Shown one piece after another: positions 9,207-17,633 of a stretch of 48,951 nucleotides of DNA. How positions within the stretch are numbered: the first letter of the stretch is position 1; each line of letters opens with the position of its first letter. The stretch is from the NCBI RefSeq assembly GCF_030540765.1, contig NZ_JAUOEL010000014.1, positions 1 to 48,951 of the forward strand. The letters are read 5' to 3'. The position numbers were made by a program, and so were the translations under genes. Under the pieces are notes generated by a model. It ran no database searches and had not been told where the DNA came from. It saw nothing but the letters and a program-made list of their open reading frames with translations. Source of the DNA: Flavivirga jejuensis. GTDB taxonomy: Bacteria > Bacteroidota > Bacteroidia > Flavobacteriales > Flavobacteriaceae.

Positions 9207-10160
9207 TTACTTAAAAAAAGAATCTACAAATTCAAACTTATTAAACACTTGAAGGTCTTCAATACCTTCACCTACGCCAATATATTTTACTGGAATTTTA
9301 AATTGATCTGAGATTCCAATTACCACGCCTCCTTTTGCTGTTCCGTCTAACTTTGTAACTGCCAATGACGTTACTTCTGTGGCTGCAGTAAACTGTTTTG
9401 CCTGCTCGAATGCATTTTGACCAGTAGATCCATCTAATACTAATAATACATCATTAGGTGTGTCGGCTACCACTTTTTGCATAACCCGTTTTACTTTAGT
9501 AAGCTCATTCATTAAGTTTACTTTATTATGTAAACGTCCAGCGGTATCTATAATCACAACATCAGCATCTTGTGTAACGGCACTTTCTAAGGTATCGAAA
9601 GCTACAGATGCAGGATCACTACCCATAGATTGTTTTACTAAAGGGATATCTACTCTATCTGCCCAAACTTGAAGTTGATCTATTGCTGCTGCTCTAAAAG
9701 TATCAGCTGCACCAAGTACCACTTTTAATCCTTGTTTTTTAAATTGATAGGCTAACTTACCAATAGTAGTTGTTTTACCTACTCCGTTAACCCCTACTAC
9801 CATCATAACATAAGGTTTTTTGTCCTGCGGAACAATAAACTCTGTTTCTTCTCCTAAATTTGTTTCACTTAATAAACCCGCAATTTCTTCGCGAAGAATA
9901 ACATTCAGCTCTTCAGTTCCAATGTACTTATCCTTTGAAACACGCGCTTCAATTCGCTCTATAACTTTAAGTGTCGTATTCACTCCCACATCACTAGAGA
10001 CTAAAATTTCTTCAAGATCATCTAAAACCTCATCATCTACCTTAGATTTTCCTGCTACAGCCTTACTCAGTTTACCAAAAAAACTGGATTTAGATTTTTC
10101 TAACCCCTTATCTAAGGTTTCCTTTTTTTCTGATGTAAATATTTTTTTAAAAAAACTCAT
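9207..10160 (-). CDS. ftsY: Signal recognition particle receptor FtsY
   Basis: The 317-aa SRP GTPase docks ribosome-SRP complexes at the inner membrane for cotranslational insertion. It has a short A region and an NG domain without the long acidic extension seen in enterobacteria. The GTPase motifs are complete: GVNGVGKT (123-130), DTFRAAA (153-159), DTAGR (205-209) and TKLDG (269-273). The C terminus, IKYIGVGEGIEDLQVFN-like, is also typical. A terminator at 10271-10301 separates it from the upstream ribosomal protein operon, so it has its own promoter. A small membrane protein follows after two bases. Confidence 0.97.
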   Translation of the reverse strand: MSFFKKIFTSEKKETLDKGLEKSKSSFFGKLSKAVAGKSKVDDEVLDDLEEILVSSDVGVNTTLKVIERIEARVSKDKYIGTEELNVILREEIAGLLSETNLGEETEFIVPQDKKPYVMMVVGVNGVGKTTTIGKLAYQFKKQGLKVVLGAADTFRAAAIDQLQVWADRVDIPLVKQSMGSDPASVAFDTLESAVTQDADVVIIDTAGRLHNKVNLMNELTKVKRVMQKVVADTPNDVLLVLDGSTGQNAFEQAKQFTAATEVTSLAVTKLDGTAKGGVVIGISDQFKIPVKYIGVGEGIEDLQVFNKFEFVDSFFK

Positions 10161-10270
10161 ATTTTAAGTTTATTCTTTTCTTGTTTATTTTAGTTATTAC
10201 TCATGTCAATTTTCGCACCACAAGTTTTTTTCTGCAATTATGTCAGAAAATCTATCAAATATAAACATAA

Positions 10271-10301
10271 AAAAGCTGCCTTCTTAAAAAGAAAGCAGCT
10301 T
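10271..10301 (-). terminator. Terminator of the rpmB-rpmG-DUF4295 operon
   Basis: Minus-strand hairpin with arms AAGCTGCTTTCTT and AAGAAGGCAGCTT, an A/T-rich loop and then a T run. It lies between the DUF4295 stop and ftsY. Confidence 0.8.
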
Positions 10302-10325
10302 ATAATATCTTGAAACGTACTTATT

Positions 10326-10478
10326 TTAGTTTTTACTAAAAAAGTCGTTAACTTGGTCTGGATTCATAATGGATTCAACAAACATGTAAGCACCAGTTTT
10401 TGGCGACTTCACCATTTTGATAGCTTTTGTTAATCTTTTAGATCCAGTTTGTAATGATGCTACTGATTTCTTTGCCAT
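10326..10478 (-). CDS. DUF4295 small basic protein (50 aa)
   Basis: The frame begins MAKKSVASLQTGSKRLTKAI and ends NPDQVNDFFSKN. I recognise it as the DUF4295 protein regularly found after L28 and L33 in Bacteroidota. Its basic character and its place in a ribosomal protein operon suggest a ribosome-associated role, but no function is established that I know of. It follows rpmG by six bases and is the last gene before the terminator at 10271. Confidence 0.88.
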   Translation of the reverse strand: MAKKSVASLQTGSKRLTKAIKMVKSPKTGAYMFVESIMNPDQVNDFFSKN

Positions 10479-10484
10479 AACTTA

Positions 10485-10667
10485 TTATTTTATCTCTTTA
10501 TGAAGTGTCATACGTTTAAGGATAGGATTAAATTTCTTAATCTCCATTCTATCTGGCGTATTCTTTTTATTTTTAGTAGTAATGTATCTTGAAGTTCCTG
10601 CTTTACCAGATTCTTTATGCTCTGTGCATTCTAAAATTACTTGTATTCTGTTACCTTTCTTTGCCAT
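10485..10667 (-). CDS. rpmG: 50S ribosomal protein L33
   Basis: The 60-aa product has the L33 phrases [35 protein letters not shown] and a basic tail. The zinc-binding CxxC pairs of the C+ form are absent: only one cysteine (C14) remains, so this is the zinc-free type. It is the middle gene of the rpmB-rpmG-DUF4295 operon, 24 bases after rpmB. Confidence 0.97.
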   Translation of the reverse strand: MAKKGNRIQVILECTEHKESGKAGTSRYITTKNKKNTPDRMEIKKFNPILKRMTLHKEIK

Positions 10668-10691
10668 TTCTTTACTTATTAAATGCAGCTA

Positions 10692-10928
10692 TTATTTATA
10701 AAATCCTTTAGATTTTGCTTCCTTAATTGCTGCAGATATACCTATTTTATTAATCGTTTTTAAAGCAGCTGCAGAAACTTTTAAAGTTACCCAACTGTCT
10801 TCTTCTGGAATGTAAAAACGTTTCTTTAACAAGTTCGCATTAAATTTACGCTTTGTTCTGTTTAATGCATGAGAAACGTTGTTTCCAACCATTGCCTTCT
10901 TTCCTGTAAGTTCACAAACTCTTGACAT
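10692..10928 (-). CDS. rpmB: 50S ribosomal protein L28
   Basis: The 78-aa product starts [20 protein letters not shown] and continues with the [11 protein letters not shown] segment, both diagnostic of L28. It is the first gene of a three-gene operon with L33 and DUF4295, transcribed from a TAnnTTTG promoter about 42 bases upstream. Length is normal and no oddity is seen. Confidence 0.97.
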   Translation of the reverse strand: MSRVCELTGKKAMVGNNVSHALNRTKRKFNANLLKKRFYIPEEDSWVTLKVSAAALKTINKIGISAAIKEAKSKGFYK

Positions 10929-10969
10929 GATATATAACTTTAATTTTTTTGTTGCTTAAAATCGAGGTG

Positions 10970-10977
10970 CAAATATA
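10970..10977 (-). promoter_or_regulatory. rpmB operon promoter, -7 element
   Basis: Minus-strand TATATTTG fits TAnnTTTG exactly and lies 42 bases before the rpmB start. Confidence 0.65.
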
Positions 10978-11010
10978 CAAATTCTTTGACTTACAGCAAC
11001 CTAATTCTAA

Positions 11011-12261
11011 TCAATTTTTAAAAATTTCTTTTAGTAGTATTTCCAGTGCTTTATTTACTGCCTTACTAATCACTTTTACGCGATGATTTCCAAAGTTAAA
11101 TTTCTCGGAATACACGCCTGTTTTCGTAGCAATGGCTATAAAAACGGTACCTACTTCGGCATCAGAATCTCCTTTGGTTGGACCTGCATTTCCTGTTGTT
11201 GCTATTGCAAAATCTGATTGAAACAATTGTAACGCATTTTTTGCCATAGATTCTACCACTTGTGAACTTACCACCGAGTATGTTTCGATATCCTCTCTTA
11301 AAACGTTTAAAACGTTTATTTTAGATTCTGTAGAATATGTTACGACACCTCCATTAAAATAGGCAGAAGCTCCAGAATTTACAGTGAAGCGTTCTGCCAC
11401 TGTTCCTCCTGTACAACTTTCAGCAATCGCTAATGTTTTCCCAATTTTAGTTAGATGTTTAGCTATGATTATTTCAACTGAGCCTTCTTCATCTTCAAAA
11501 CCAAAAAACTCCTCTTTAATTAAAGGCAATACTTTGTCTATCTCTTTTTGAACATCTTCTTCAACTTGTTCCTTTTCGTCCCCTTTCGCAGATAATCGCA
11601 ATCTCATTTTACCTAAATTTGGTAAATATGCTAGTTTAATATGTTTTGGTAAAGCATCTTCCCAAGATGCTATTCTATCTGCTAATGCACTTTCTCCTAA
11701 GCCATATACTAATAAGGTTTTATGCAAAATAAAGGGGCAATTATACTTATCTTTTAACTTGGGTATAACTTGGTTTTCAATCAATGCATTCATTTCATAA
11801 GGCACACCAGGAAGCGATACAAAAACCTTATCATCTTTCTCTAACCACATACCAGGAGCTGTTCCTAGTTTATTCATTAATATCTGTGCTTTTGATGGTA
11901 CTAGAGCCTGATCTTTATTTGCCTGTAAAAGAGCGCCTCCAACATAATGCTTCCAGATATATTCAATATTCTTTAAAACAGAAGCATTTTTAACTAAAGT
12001 ATCATTAAAATATTCAACAATGGTTTTTTTAGTAATATCATCTTTTGTGGGACCTAAACCTCCTGTAAGAATAACAATATCTACATTGTTTTCTGCATCC
12101 CTTAAAGCTTTTAGAATATGTGATTTATCATCTTGAATAGAGGTTATTTGATAAACTGATATACCAATTTTATTAAGTTGTTTTGCTATAAATACTGAAT
12201 TGGTATCTGTTACTTGACCGATAAGAAGTTCATCGCCAATAGTAATTATTTCGGCTAGCAT
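11011..12261 (-). CDS. cinA: CinA family protein (nicotinamide-nucleotide amidohydrolase)
   Basis: The 416-aa product has two domains. The N-terminal MoCF-like domain (about 1-170) begins AEIITIGDELLIGQVTDTNS and includes LTGGLGPTKDD. The C-terminal CinA/PncC domain (about 260-410) has AIAESCTGGTVAERF, SGASAYFNGGVVTY and ATTGNAGP. The family deamidates NMN to recycle pyridine nucleotides, and the N domain can have ADP-ribose pyrophosphatase activity. Its ATG overlaps the stop of the Hpt gene by one base (TAATG), indicating translational coupling. Confidence 0.93.
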   Translation of the reverse strand: MLAEIITIGDELLIGQVTDTNSVFIAKQLNKIGISVYQITSIQDDKSHILKALRDAENNVDIVILTGGLGPTKDDITKKTIVEYFNDTLVKNASVLKNIEYIWKHYVGGALLQANKDQALVPSKAQILMNKLGTAPGMWLEKDDKVFVSLPGVPYEMNALIENQVIPKLKDKYNCPFILHKTLLVYGLGESALADRIASWEDALPKHIKLAYLPNLGKMRLRLSAKGDEKEQVEEDVQKEIDKVLPLIKEEFFGFEDEEGSVEIIIAKHLTKIGKTLAIAESCTGGTVAERFTVNSGASAYFNGGVVTYSTESKINVLNVLREDIETYSVVSSQVVESMAKNALQLFQSDFAIATTGNAGPTKGDSDAEVGTVFIAIATKTGVYSEKFNFGNHRVKVISKAVNKALEILLKEIFKN

Positions 12262-12602
12262 TATAAATTGAAATCTGATCTTATTTCAGAAATAGCATAC
12301 TCTACCGCTGAGATCACAGTGTTTAATTGAGTTGTGATATCTAAGTCTCTTTTTTCAAATTTACCCCAATCTTGAACCTCAATTAAGATGTCAAGCACAC
12401 CTAATTCGAACAAATCTATTGTTGGTTTCATTTTATGAGCTGCTTGATACGCGTTATAGTAATCTTCTTCAGCTACTGCTTTTTTTAACCGCTCCACATC
12501 TTCTGGTACTTCTACTAAAAAAGTTTCGGCCAAAGCTTTTATAAAATCCTCATCATTATCGGCTAATTCTCGTACTCTAAATAATTTATAATGTTGCTCC
12601 AT
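12261..12602 (-). CDS. Hpt (histidine phosphotransfer) domain protein
   Basis: The 113-aa single-domain four-helix protein carries AAHKMKPTIDLFEL, in which H56 is the predicted phosphorylated histidine. As a stand-alone Hpt it would relay phosphate between a hybrid kinase and a response regulator, neither of which is nearby. The gene abuts the stop of the upstream hydrolase gene directly and overlaps cinA by one base, so the three form one tight operon. The functional link between the three products is unclear. Confidence 0.8.
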   Translation of the reverse strand: MEQHYKLFRVRELADNDEDFIKALAETFLVEVPEDVERLKKAVAEEDYYNAYQAAHKMKPTIDLFELGVLDILIEVQDWGKFEKRDLDITTQLNTVISAVEYAISEIRSDFNL

Positions 12603-13214
12603 TTATTTTACTATTATTGAAAACATTTCTTTGTCTTCTATAAAACCTTTTAATTTATCGTTTGCAAATACTTTGCCAACTCCTGCTGGCGTGCCTGTAA
12701 ATATAATATCTCCAATCTTTAAAGTAAAATATTTTGACACATATTCTATTAATTCATCCATTTTCCATAACATAAGACCTGTATTACCACTTTGAACAGT
12801 GTTTTCATTTTGCAATAATGAGAAATTAATATTATTAACATCCTCAAATTCGCTCACTGCTAGCCATTTTCCTACTACTGCGGCTCCGTCAAAAGCTTTA
12901 GCTTTTTCCCATGGCAGACCTTTTGTTTTTAATTCACTTTGTAAATCGCGTGCTGTAAAATCGATCCCCAACCCAATTTCTTTATAGTATTTATGGGCAA
13001 ATTTTCTATCAATATGCTTCCCTACTCTATTGATCTTTATTAAAACCTCAACCTCATAATGTACATCATTTGAAAAATCTGGAATAAAAAAAGGTTGTTT
13101 TTTTAATAAGATTGAAGTATCAGGTTTCAAAAAAACAACAGGATCTGTCGGTTTTTCGTTTTCTAATTCTTTTATGTGTTCGGTATAATTTCTACCAATG
13201 CATATAAGCTTCAT
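12603..13214 (-). CDS. Fumarylacetoacetate hydrolase family protein
   Basis: The 203-aa FAH-fold enzyme has metal ligands visible in VHYEVEVLI (two glutamates) and DFTARDLQ (aspartate). It also has the KAFDGAAVVG segment and the C-terminal GDIIFTGTPAGVG. Members are acylpyruvate hydrolases or oxaloacetate decarboxylases/tautomerases, and the short, single-domain form fits these rather than true FAH. It is first in an operon with the Hpt gene and cinA, with zero spacing to the next gene. Confidence 0.88.
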   Translation of the reverse strand: MKLICIGRNYTEHIKELENEKPTDPVVFLKPDTSILLKKQPFFIPDFSNDVHYEVEVLIKINRVGKHIDRKFAHKYYKEIGLGIDFTARDLQSELKTKGLPWEKAKAFDGAAVVGKWLAVSEFEDVNNINFSLLQNENTVQSGNTGLMLWKMDELIEYVSKYFTLKIGDIIFTGTPAGVGKVFANDKLKGFIEDKEMFSIIVK

Positions 13215-13320
13215 TTTCTTTTATATTAAGAGAATACAGACCATTTCATTTCTAGAAACAAGACTTACAAAAAGAGCCTTTTGCCTTTATTCTTGGTTCT
13301 TTTTTCTTCCCCTCTTCCTT

Positions 13321-14094
13321 TTAAAGTTTATTATTCAAACTTCTAAGTTTAATACTTGTTAGTACTTTTTTTGTGTACAAAGGAAAATCAGCATTTAGTA
13401 ACCACCCAAAGTATCCAGGTTCTTTTTCTAAGACCTCTGTAACTAGCTTACCTTTATGTTTTCCGAAAGAAAAACATTCTGCGCCTTCTTTATTATATGC
13501 TATAAAGCCTGCGAAATCTGCAAACTTTTTTCTTGAACTAAACTCAGCTAAAAATTTAGTATTATTTTCTACCTCGTCATATTTAGCAATCTGCGCTTTT
13601 AAAACCTCGTAAGTAGCATTAGTATCTGCTTCTGCACCATGCGCACCTTCAAGATTTTTATTGCAATAAAATTTATATGCTGCGCTTAATGTGCGTTGTT
13701 CCATTTTATGAAAAATAGTCTGTACATCAACTGCTAAACAGTTTTTCATGTCGAAATCAATATCTGCACGCAACATTTCCTCTGCTAATAAAGGAATATC
13801 AAATCTATTAGAATTAAATCCTCCTAAATCGGAATCTTTAATCATATTATAAATCTCTTTAGCGAGCGCTTTAAACGTTGGTTCGTTTGCAACTTTTTCA
13901 TTGCTAATACCATGAATTTCTATAACATCTTCTGGAATAGTCATTTCTGGATTTACCAACCACGTTTTACTTTCTTCTTTTCCATTTGGAAAAACCTTAA
14001 GAATAGAGATCTCTACAATACGATCTTTTGATATATTTATACCTGTTGTTTCTAAATCGAAGAAGCAAATGGGCTTGGTAAGATTAAGCTGCAT
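13321..14094 (-). CDS. 3'-5' exonuclease (DnaQ/DEDDh) with extra C-terminal domain
   Basis: The 257-aa product opens with the ExoI motif FFDLETTGIN (D13, E15 as catalytic residues). ExoII is near FNSNRFDIPLLAEE and ExoIII is in HGAEADTNATYEVL, where the histidine marks the DEDDh subtype. After residue about 190 a small domain, FSFGKHKGKLVTEVLEKEPGYFGWLL, resembles the DUF3820-type module found after exonuclease domains. This is likely a proofreading-type or RNA/DNA trimming nuclease separate from the DNA polymerase III epsilon subunit. Confidence 0.88.
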   Translation of the reverse strand: MQLNLTKPICFFDLETTGINISKDRIVEISILKVFPNGKEESKTWLVNPEMTIPEDVIEIHGISNEKVANEPTFKALAKEIYNMIKDSDLGGFNSNRFDIPLLAEEMLRADIDFDMKNCLAVDVQTIFHKMEQRTLSAAYKFYCNKNLEGAHGAEADTNATYEVLKAQIAKYDEVENNTKFLAEFSSRKKFADFAGFIAYNKEGAECFSFGKHKGKLVTEVLEKEPGYFGWLLNADFPLYTKKVLTSIKLRSLNNKL

Positions 14095-14152
14095 CTAATT
14101 TTATTTTTATAAAGTTGTAAAGATACTAAATTGCTAAAGTGTTGAAACAAAA

Positions 14153-14179
14153 AAACCAACTGTTTTAAAGTTGGTTTTA
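14153..14179 (-). terminator. Terminator after the E2 gene
   Basis: Minus-strand hairpin AAAACCAACTT / AGTTGGTTTT followed by further T residues, between the E2 gene (14383) and the exonuclease gene. Confidence 0.7.
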
Positions 14180-14193
14180 AATATCATTATTTC

Positions 14194-14381
14194 TTAGAGT
14201 CTGTTTAAAATTTCGTCAATTATTTTTTTATGCCTCTTTTTACGCATTATTTCGTTAAAATTTTGAACCGTAACTGGGCTATGTTTAAAAATCCCGCCTT
14301 ATACTGCATCCCTGTCTGCCGACAGGCAGAAAAAATAGCCTATAAAAATTCTAATCACAAAATCTTAAACAGATTCTTAAA
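14194..14381. repeat. MITE-like element, second family, at the 3' end of the E2 gene
   Basis: Imperfect terminal inverted repeats: TTAGAGTCTGTTTAAAATTT on the left and, read on the other strand, TTAAGAATCTGTTTAAGATT on the right. Inside is the palindrome CCTGTCTGCCGACAGGCAG (14311-14329). No ORF is present. Its right end touches the E2 stop codon. Confidence 0.6.
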
Positions 14382-14382
14382 G

Positions 14383-15702
14383 TTATATTTCTCTATCACT
14401 ATCCCAAGCTTCTAGATAATCTTTTACGGCTTTTACAAACTGTCCGCCAAGTGCCCCGTTAACAACACGATGGTCGTATGAGTGAGATAAGAACATTCTA
14501 TAACGAATTCCTATAAAATCACCTTCTGGAGTTTCTATAACTGCAGGTACTTTTCTAATGGCTCCAAGCGCCAAGATCCCTACTTGTGGTTGATTTATTA
14601 TAGGCGTTCCCATTATACTACCAAATGTACCTACATTAGTAACTGTATACGTACCATCTTGAATATCGTCTGGTTTTAATTTATTTAATCGTGCTCTATT
14701 GGCCAAATCATTAACCTGTTTCGTCATGCCTACTAAATTAAGCTGATCGGCATTTTTTATAACAGGCACAATCAAATTACCATCTGGTAAAGCCGCAGCC
14801 ATGCCTAAATTAATATTTTTCTTTTTTACAATGGTATTGCCTTGAAGCGAGATATTCATCATTGGAAAATCACGAAGTGCCTTAGCAATGGCTTCCATAA
14901 AAATCGGGGTAAAGGTTAAATTCTCTCCTTCACGTTTCATAAACCCGTCTTTAACTTTCTTTCTCCAATTCCATATTTTGGTAACATCGGCCTCAATAAA
15001 ACTTTGCACATGCGCAGATGTTTGTACAGATTCAACCATATGATGCGCAATAAGTTTGCCCATCCTAGTCATTTCTACAACCTCGTCTTCTCCGTTTAAA
15101 ATGACTGGAGCCGTTGCTATTTTTACTTGCTCTGTAGACTTAGGTTGTGCCACAGGAACCACTACGTTCTGTGTAATAACTTCCTGGTTACCTCCCGTTC
15201 TATTTTTTATATACCCTAGGATATCATTTTTAGTAACACGCCCATCTTTTCCACTTCCTGAAATAACATCCAGTTCTTCCTGGCTAACACCTTCTTGTTT
15301 TGCTATATTTTTAACAAGTGGAGAATAAAAACGTTCTCCATTTGAAGTTATAGAGGCAACCGTTTCTTTAGCTATAACAATAGTTTCTGTTACTTGTTCA
15401 ATAGCCTCTTCTTGATGCTGTTTATCTTCGCTTAGAGAATCTGATCCCGAATCTACATCGCCTTCTATTTCAATAACAGCTATAACCTGACCAACTTGAA
15501 CGACATCATCCACCTTAAAAAATGTCTCAATTAAAACACCATCTACTTCACTGGGAACCTCACTATCAACCTTATCTGTCGCTATTTCTAAAACAGGTTC
15601 ATCCATTTCAATAGTATCTCCAATCTCCTTTAACCAAGATGTAATTGTCGCTTCTGCAACACTTTCTCCCATCTTTGGTAATTTAAGCTCAAACTTTGCC
15701 AT
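14383..15702 (-). CDS. 2-oxo acid dehydrogenase E2 (lipoyl acyltransferase)
   Basis: The 439-aa E2 component transfers an acyl group from lipoamide to CoA in a pyruvate- or branched-chain-type dehydrogenase complex. Its domains are: lipoyl domain (1-75, lipoylated K44 in EIATDKVDSEV); a long Glu/Thr-rich linker; E3/E1-binding domain (about 127-163, YSPLVKNIAKQEGV to DGRVTKNDILGYI); and catalytic acetyltransferase domain (about 205-435). The active-site motif reads SYDHRVVNGALGG, so the usual aspartate of HxxxDG is asparagine. No E1 or E3 gene adjoins it. A TAATTTTG promoter lies upstream. The substrate type is not decidable from this sequence. Confidence 0.92.
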   Translation of the reverse strand: MAKFELKLPKMGESVAEATITSWLKEIGDTIEMDEPVLEIATDKVDSEVPSEVDGVLIETFFKVDDVVQVGQVIAVIEIEGDVDSGSDSLSEDKQHQEEAIEQVTETIVIAKETVASITSNGERFYSPLVKNIAKQEGVSQEELDVISGSGKDGRVTKNDILGYIKNRTGGNQEVITQNVVVPVAQPKSTEQVKIATAPVILNGEDEVVEMTRMGKLIAHHMVESVQTSAHVQSFIEADVTKIWNWRKKVKDGFMKREGENLTFTPIFMEAIAKALRDFPMMNISLQGNTIVKKKNINLGMAAALPDGNLIVPVIKNADQLNLVGMTKQVNDLANRARLNKLKPDDIQDGTYTVTNVGTFGSIMGTPIINQPQVGILALGAIRKVPAVIETPEGDFIGIRYRMFLSHSYDHRVVNGALGGQFVKAVKDYLEAWDSDREI

Positions 15703-15739
15703 ATCAATAATGTAATGCTTCTTTTTTTAATTTCGTTTG

Positions 15740-15747
15740 CAAAATTA
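15740..15747 (-). promoter_or_regulatory. E2 gene promoter, -7 element
   Basis: Minus-strand TAATTTTG matches TAnnTTTG, 38 bases before the ATG. Confidence 0.5.
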
Positions 15748-15788
15748 ATGAAAAAACATCAATTTTTTTAAATTATTTACAATAAAAA

Positions 15789-16886
15789 CTATTCAAAAAT
15801 AATAACTTCTCCTCTAGATATTGCATTATCACTTCCTAGTACAAAATTAGAATTTTTAGGCAATATTTTAAAAGTATTTGTTTGATCTTTATGATCATCA
15901 ATCATCCTAATAATATCTTTATAACTATAACTGTTGGCATCAAAGATAACTTCAGCTTGTTTTTTAACTGTATATAAGTTTTCTTTTAAGATGATATTTT
16001 TTGACAAAACGGTTTTTAGTTTTTCATTTATTGCATCAGCAATAAAAATATATTGACTAATCCTTTTTGGTTGATTGACTGCTGTTTTTCGAAACATATA
16101 AGCCAGTCTAATACCAAACCAAACGAACATATCTAATAGTATATTTTTCTTAAAATGTTTTTTATAAAATATCTGCATAGCGCCATAAAAACGACGCGCA
16201 TAATACTTATCTTTTAATGTGCTTTCTCCCTTAAAATGAATAACGCTAGAGGCACCGTAATAATAATTATTATAACCTGCTTTAAAAACTCTATAAGATA
16301 AATCGATATCCTCGCCGTACATAAAGTAGTCTTCATCAAATCCTCCAATCGCTTTATAAATATCTCGTTTTAAAAACATAAAGGCACCAACTAACACATC
16401 TACTTTACCCACTTCATTCTCTTCTAAGTGATTTGCATAATAGTCTTTAGAGTTTCCAAACATTTTTTTAAATGCGGCTTCTACATAAGGGACATTACGT
16501 TTACTTTCTGGTAAAAATGATCCAGCGCCATTAATTAATTTGCAACCAACAATACCCAATTTTTCTTTATCTTCTGAAAACTTTAAAAGTTTAGAGAATG
16601 TATCTTCGGCAACTACTGTATCTGGATTTAAAATACAAACGTACTCACCTTCGGCTTGTGAAACACCTATATTATTACCTATAGAGAAGCCTAAATTCAC
16701 CTCGTTTTCTATAAGATTAATATCTGGAAATAATTCTTTTACCATGTTACAGCTACCGTCTTCTGAATTGTTATCAACAACAATAATTTCTGCATCAATA
16801 TCCGATATAGCTGCTTGTACACTTTTTAGACAAAGTTCTAAAAAGTAGCGAACATTATAATTTAATATAACTATTGAGAGCTTCAA
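15789..16886 (-). CDS. Glycosyltransferase family 2 (rhamnosyltransferase-like)
   Basis: The 365-aa GT-A enzyme begins KLSIVILNYNVRYFLELCLKS and has EIIVVDNNSEDGS for nucleotide-sugar binding. A metal-binding NPDTVV motif and an acceptor-side DEDYFMYGEDIDLSYR also appear. A C-terminal hydrophobic stretch (about 250-265) may attach it to the membrane. It probably adds a sugar to cell-surface polysaccharide. The start is TTG, seven bases after the recR stop; no ATG is available in frame near the domain start. Thus recR and this gene form an operon. Confidence 0.88.
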   Translation of the reverse strand: MKLSIVILNYNVRYFLELCLKSVQAAISDIDAEIIVVDNNSEDGSCNMVKELFPDINLIENEVNLGFSIGNNIGVSQAEGEYVCILNPDTVVAEDTFSKLLKFSEDKEKLGIVGCKLINGAGSFLPESKRNVPYVEAAFKKMFGNSKDYYANHLEENEVGKVDVLVGAFMFLKRDIYKAIGGFDEDYFMYGEDIDLSYRVFKAGYNNYYYGASSVIHFKGESTLKDKYYARRFYGAMQIFYKKHFKKNILLDMFVWFGIRLAYMFRKTAVNQPKRISQYIFIADAINEKLKTVLSKNIILKENLYTVKKQAEVIFDANSYSYKDIIRMIDDHKDQTNTFKILPKNSNFVLGSDNAISRGEVIIFE

Positions 16887-16893
16887 ATAACTA

Positions 16894-17511
16894 TTATAAT
16901 TTTAAAGAATTTTCAAATGGTATTCTATTTACAATACTTCTTCCTAATGTAATTTCATCTGCATACTCCAACTCATCTCCAACCGCAATTCCTCTTGCAA
17001 TAGTAGATGTAAATATTTGATATTCTTGAATTTGTTTATAAATATAAAAATTAGTGGTATCCCCTTCCATTGTAGAACTTAATGCAAAAATAAGTTCTTT
17101 AACCTTGCCTTCTTTTATTTTATTTACCAAAGACTCAATATTTAAGTCGTGTGGACCGATGCCATCCATAGGTGAGATTTTACCACCTAAAACATGATAT
17201 AATCCTTTAAATGAACTGGTGTTTTCTATAGCCATCACATCTTTAATATCCTCAACTATACAAATAATACTTTCGTTTCTATTTGGATTAGCACATATTT
17301 CGCAAAGGTTTTTATCACTTATATTATGGCACGATCCACAGAATTTAACATCATTACGCATGGCTTGTAAAGCCTCAGAAAGCATCATGGTTTGTTCCTT
17401 AGGCTGTCTTAACATATGTAATACTAAACGCAAAGCAGTTCGCTTACCAATTCCTGGTAATTGAGACATTTCATTTACAGCTCGTTGTAATAGTTTAGAA
17501 GAAAATTCCAT
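16894..17511 (-). CDS. recR: Recombination protein RecR
   Basis: The 205-aa RecR acts with RecO (and RecF) in loading RecA at gaps. In order: helix-hairpin-helix [15 protein letters not shown] (15-29), four-cysteine zinc finger [16 protein letters not shown] (about 57-72), and Toprim domain with [14 protein letters not shown]. The C-terminal Walker-B-like region is present. Length is normal. The glycosyltransferase gene follows after seven bases. Confidence 0.97.
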   Translation of the reverse strand: MEFSSKLLQRAVNEMSQLPGIGKRTALRLVLHMLRQPKEQTMMLSEALQAMRNDVKFCGSCHNISDKNLCEICANPNRNESIICIVEDIKDVMAIENTSSFKGLYHVLGGKISPMDGIGPHDLNIESLVNKIKEGKVKELIFALSSTMEGDTTNFYIYKQIQEYQIFTSTIARGIAVGDELEYADEITLGRSIVNRIPFENSLKL

Positions 17512-17633
17512 TCCTGCGAATTTACTATTTTAGGCCAGAAAATCAACAATTTTCGTCAACTCTTTTAAATTCATAGACTTCATTTGGAATTTGAGATTTA
17601 ATATTTGTAATTTCAACATTTAAATTTTAGTCA

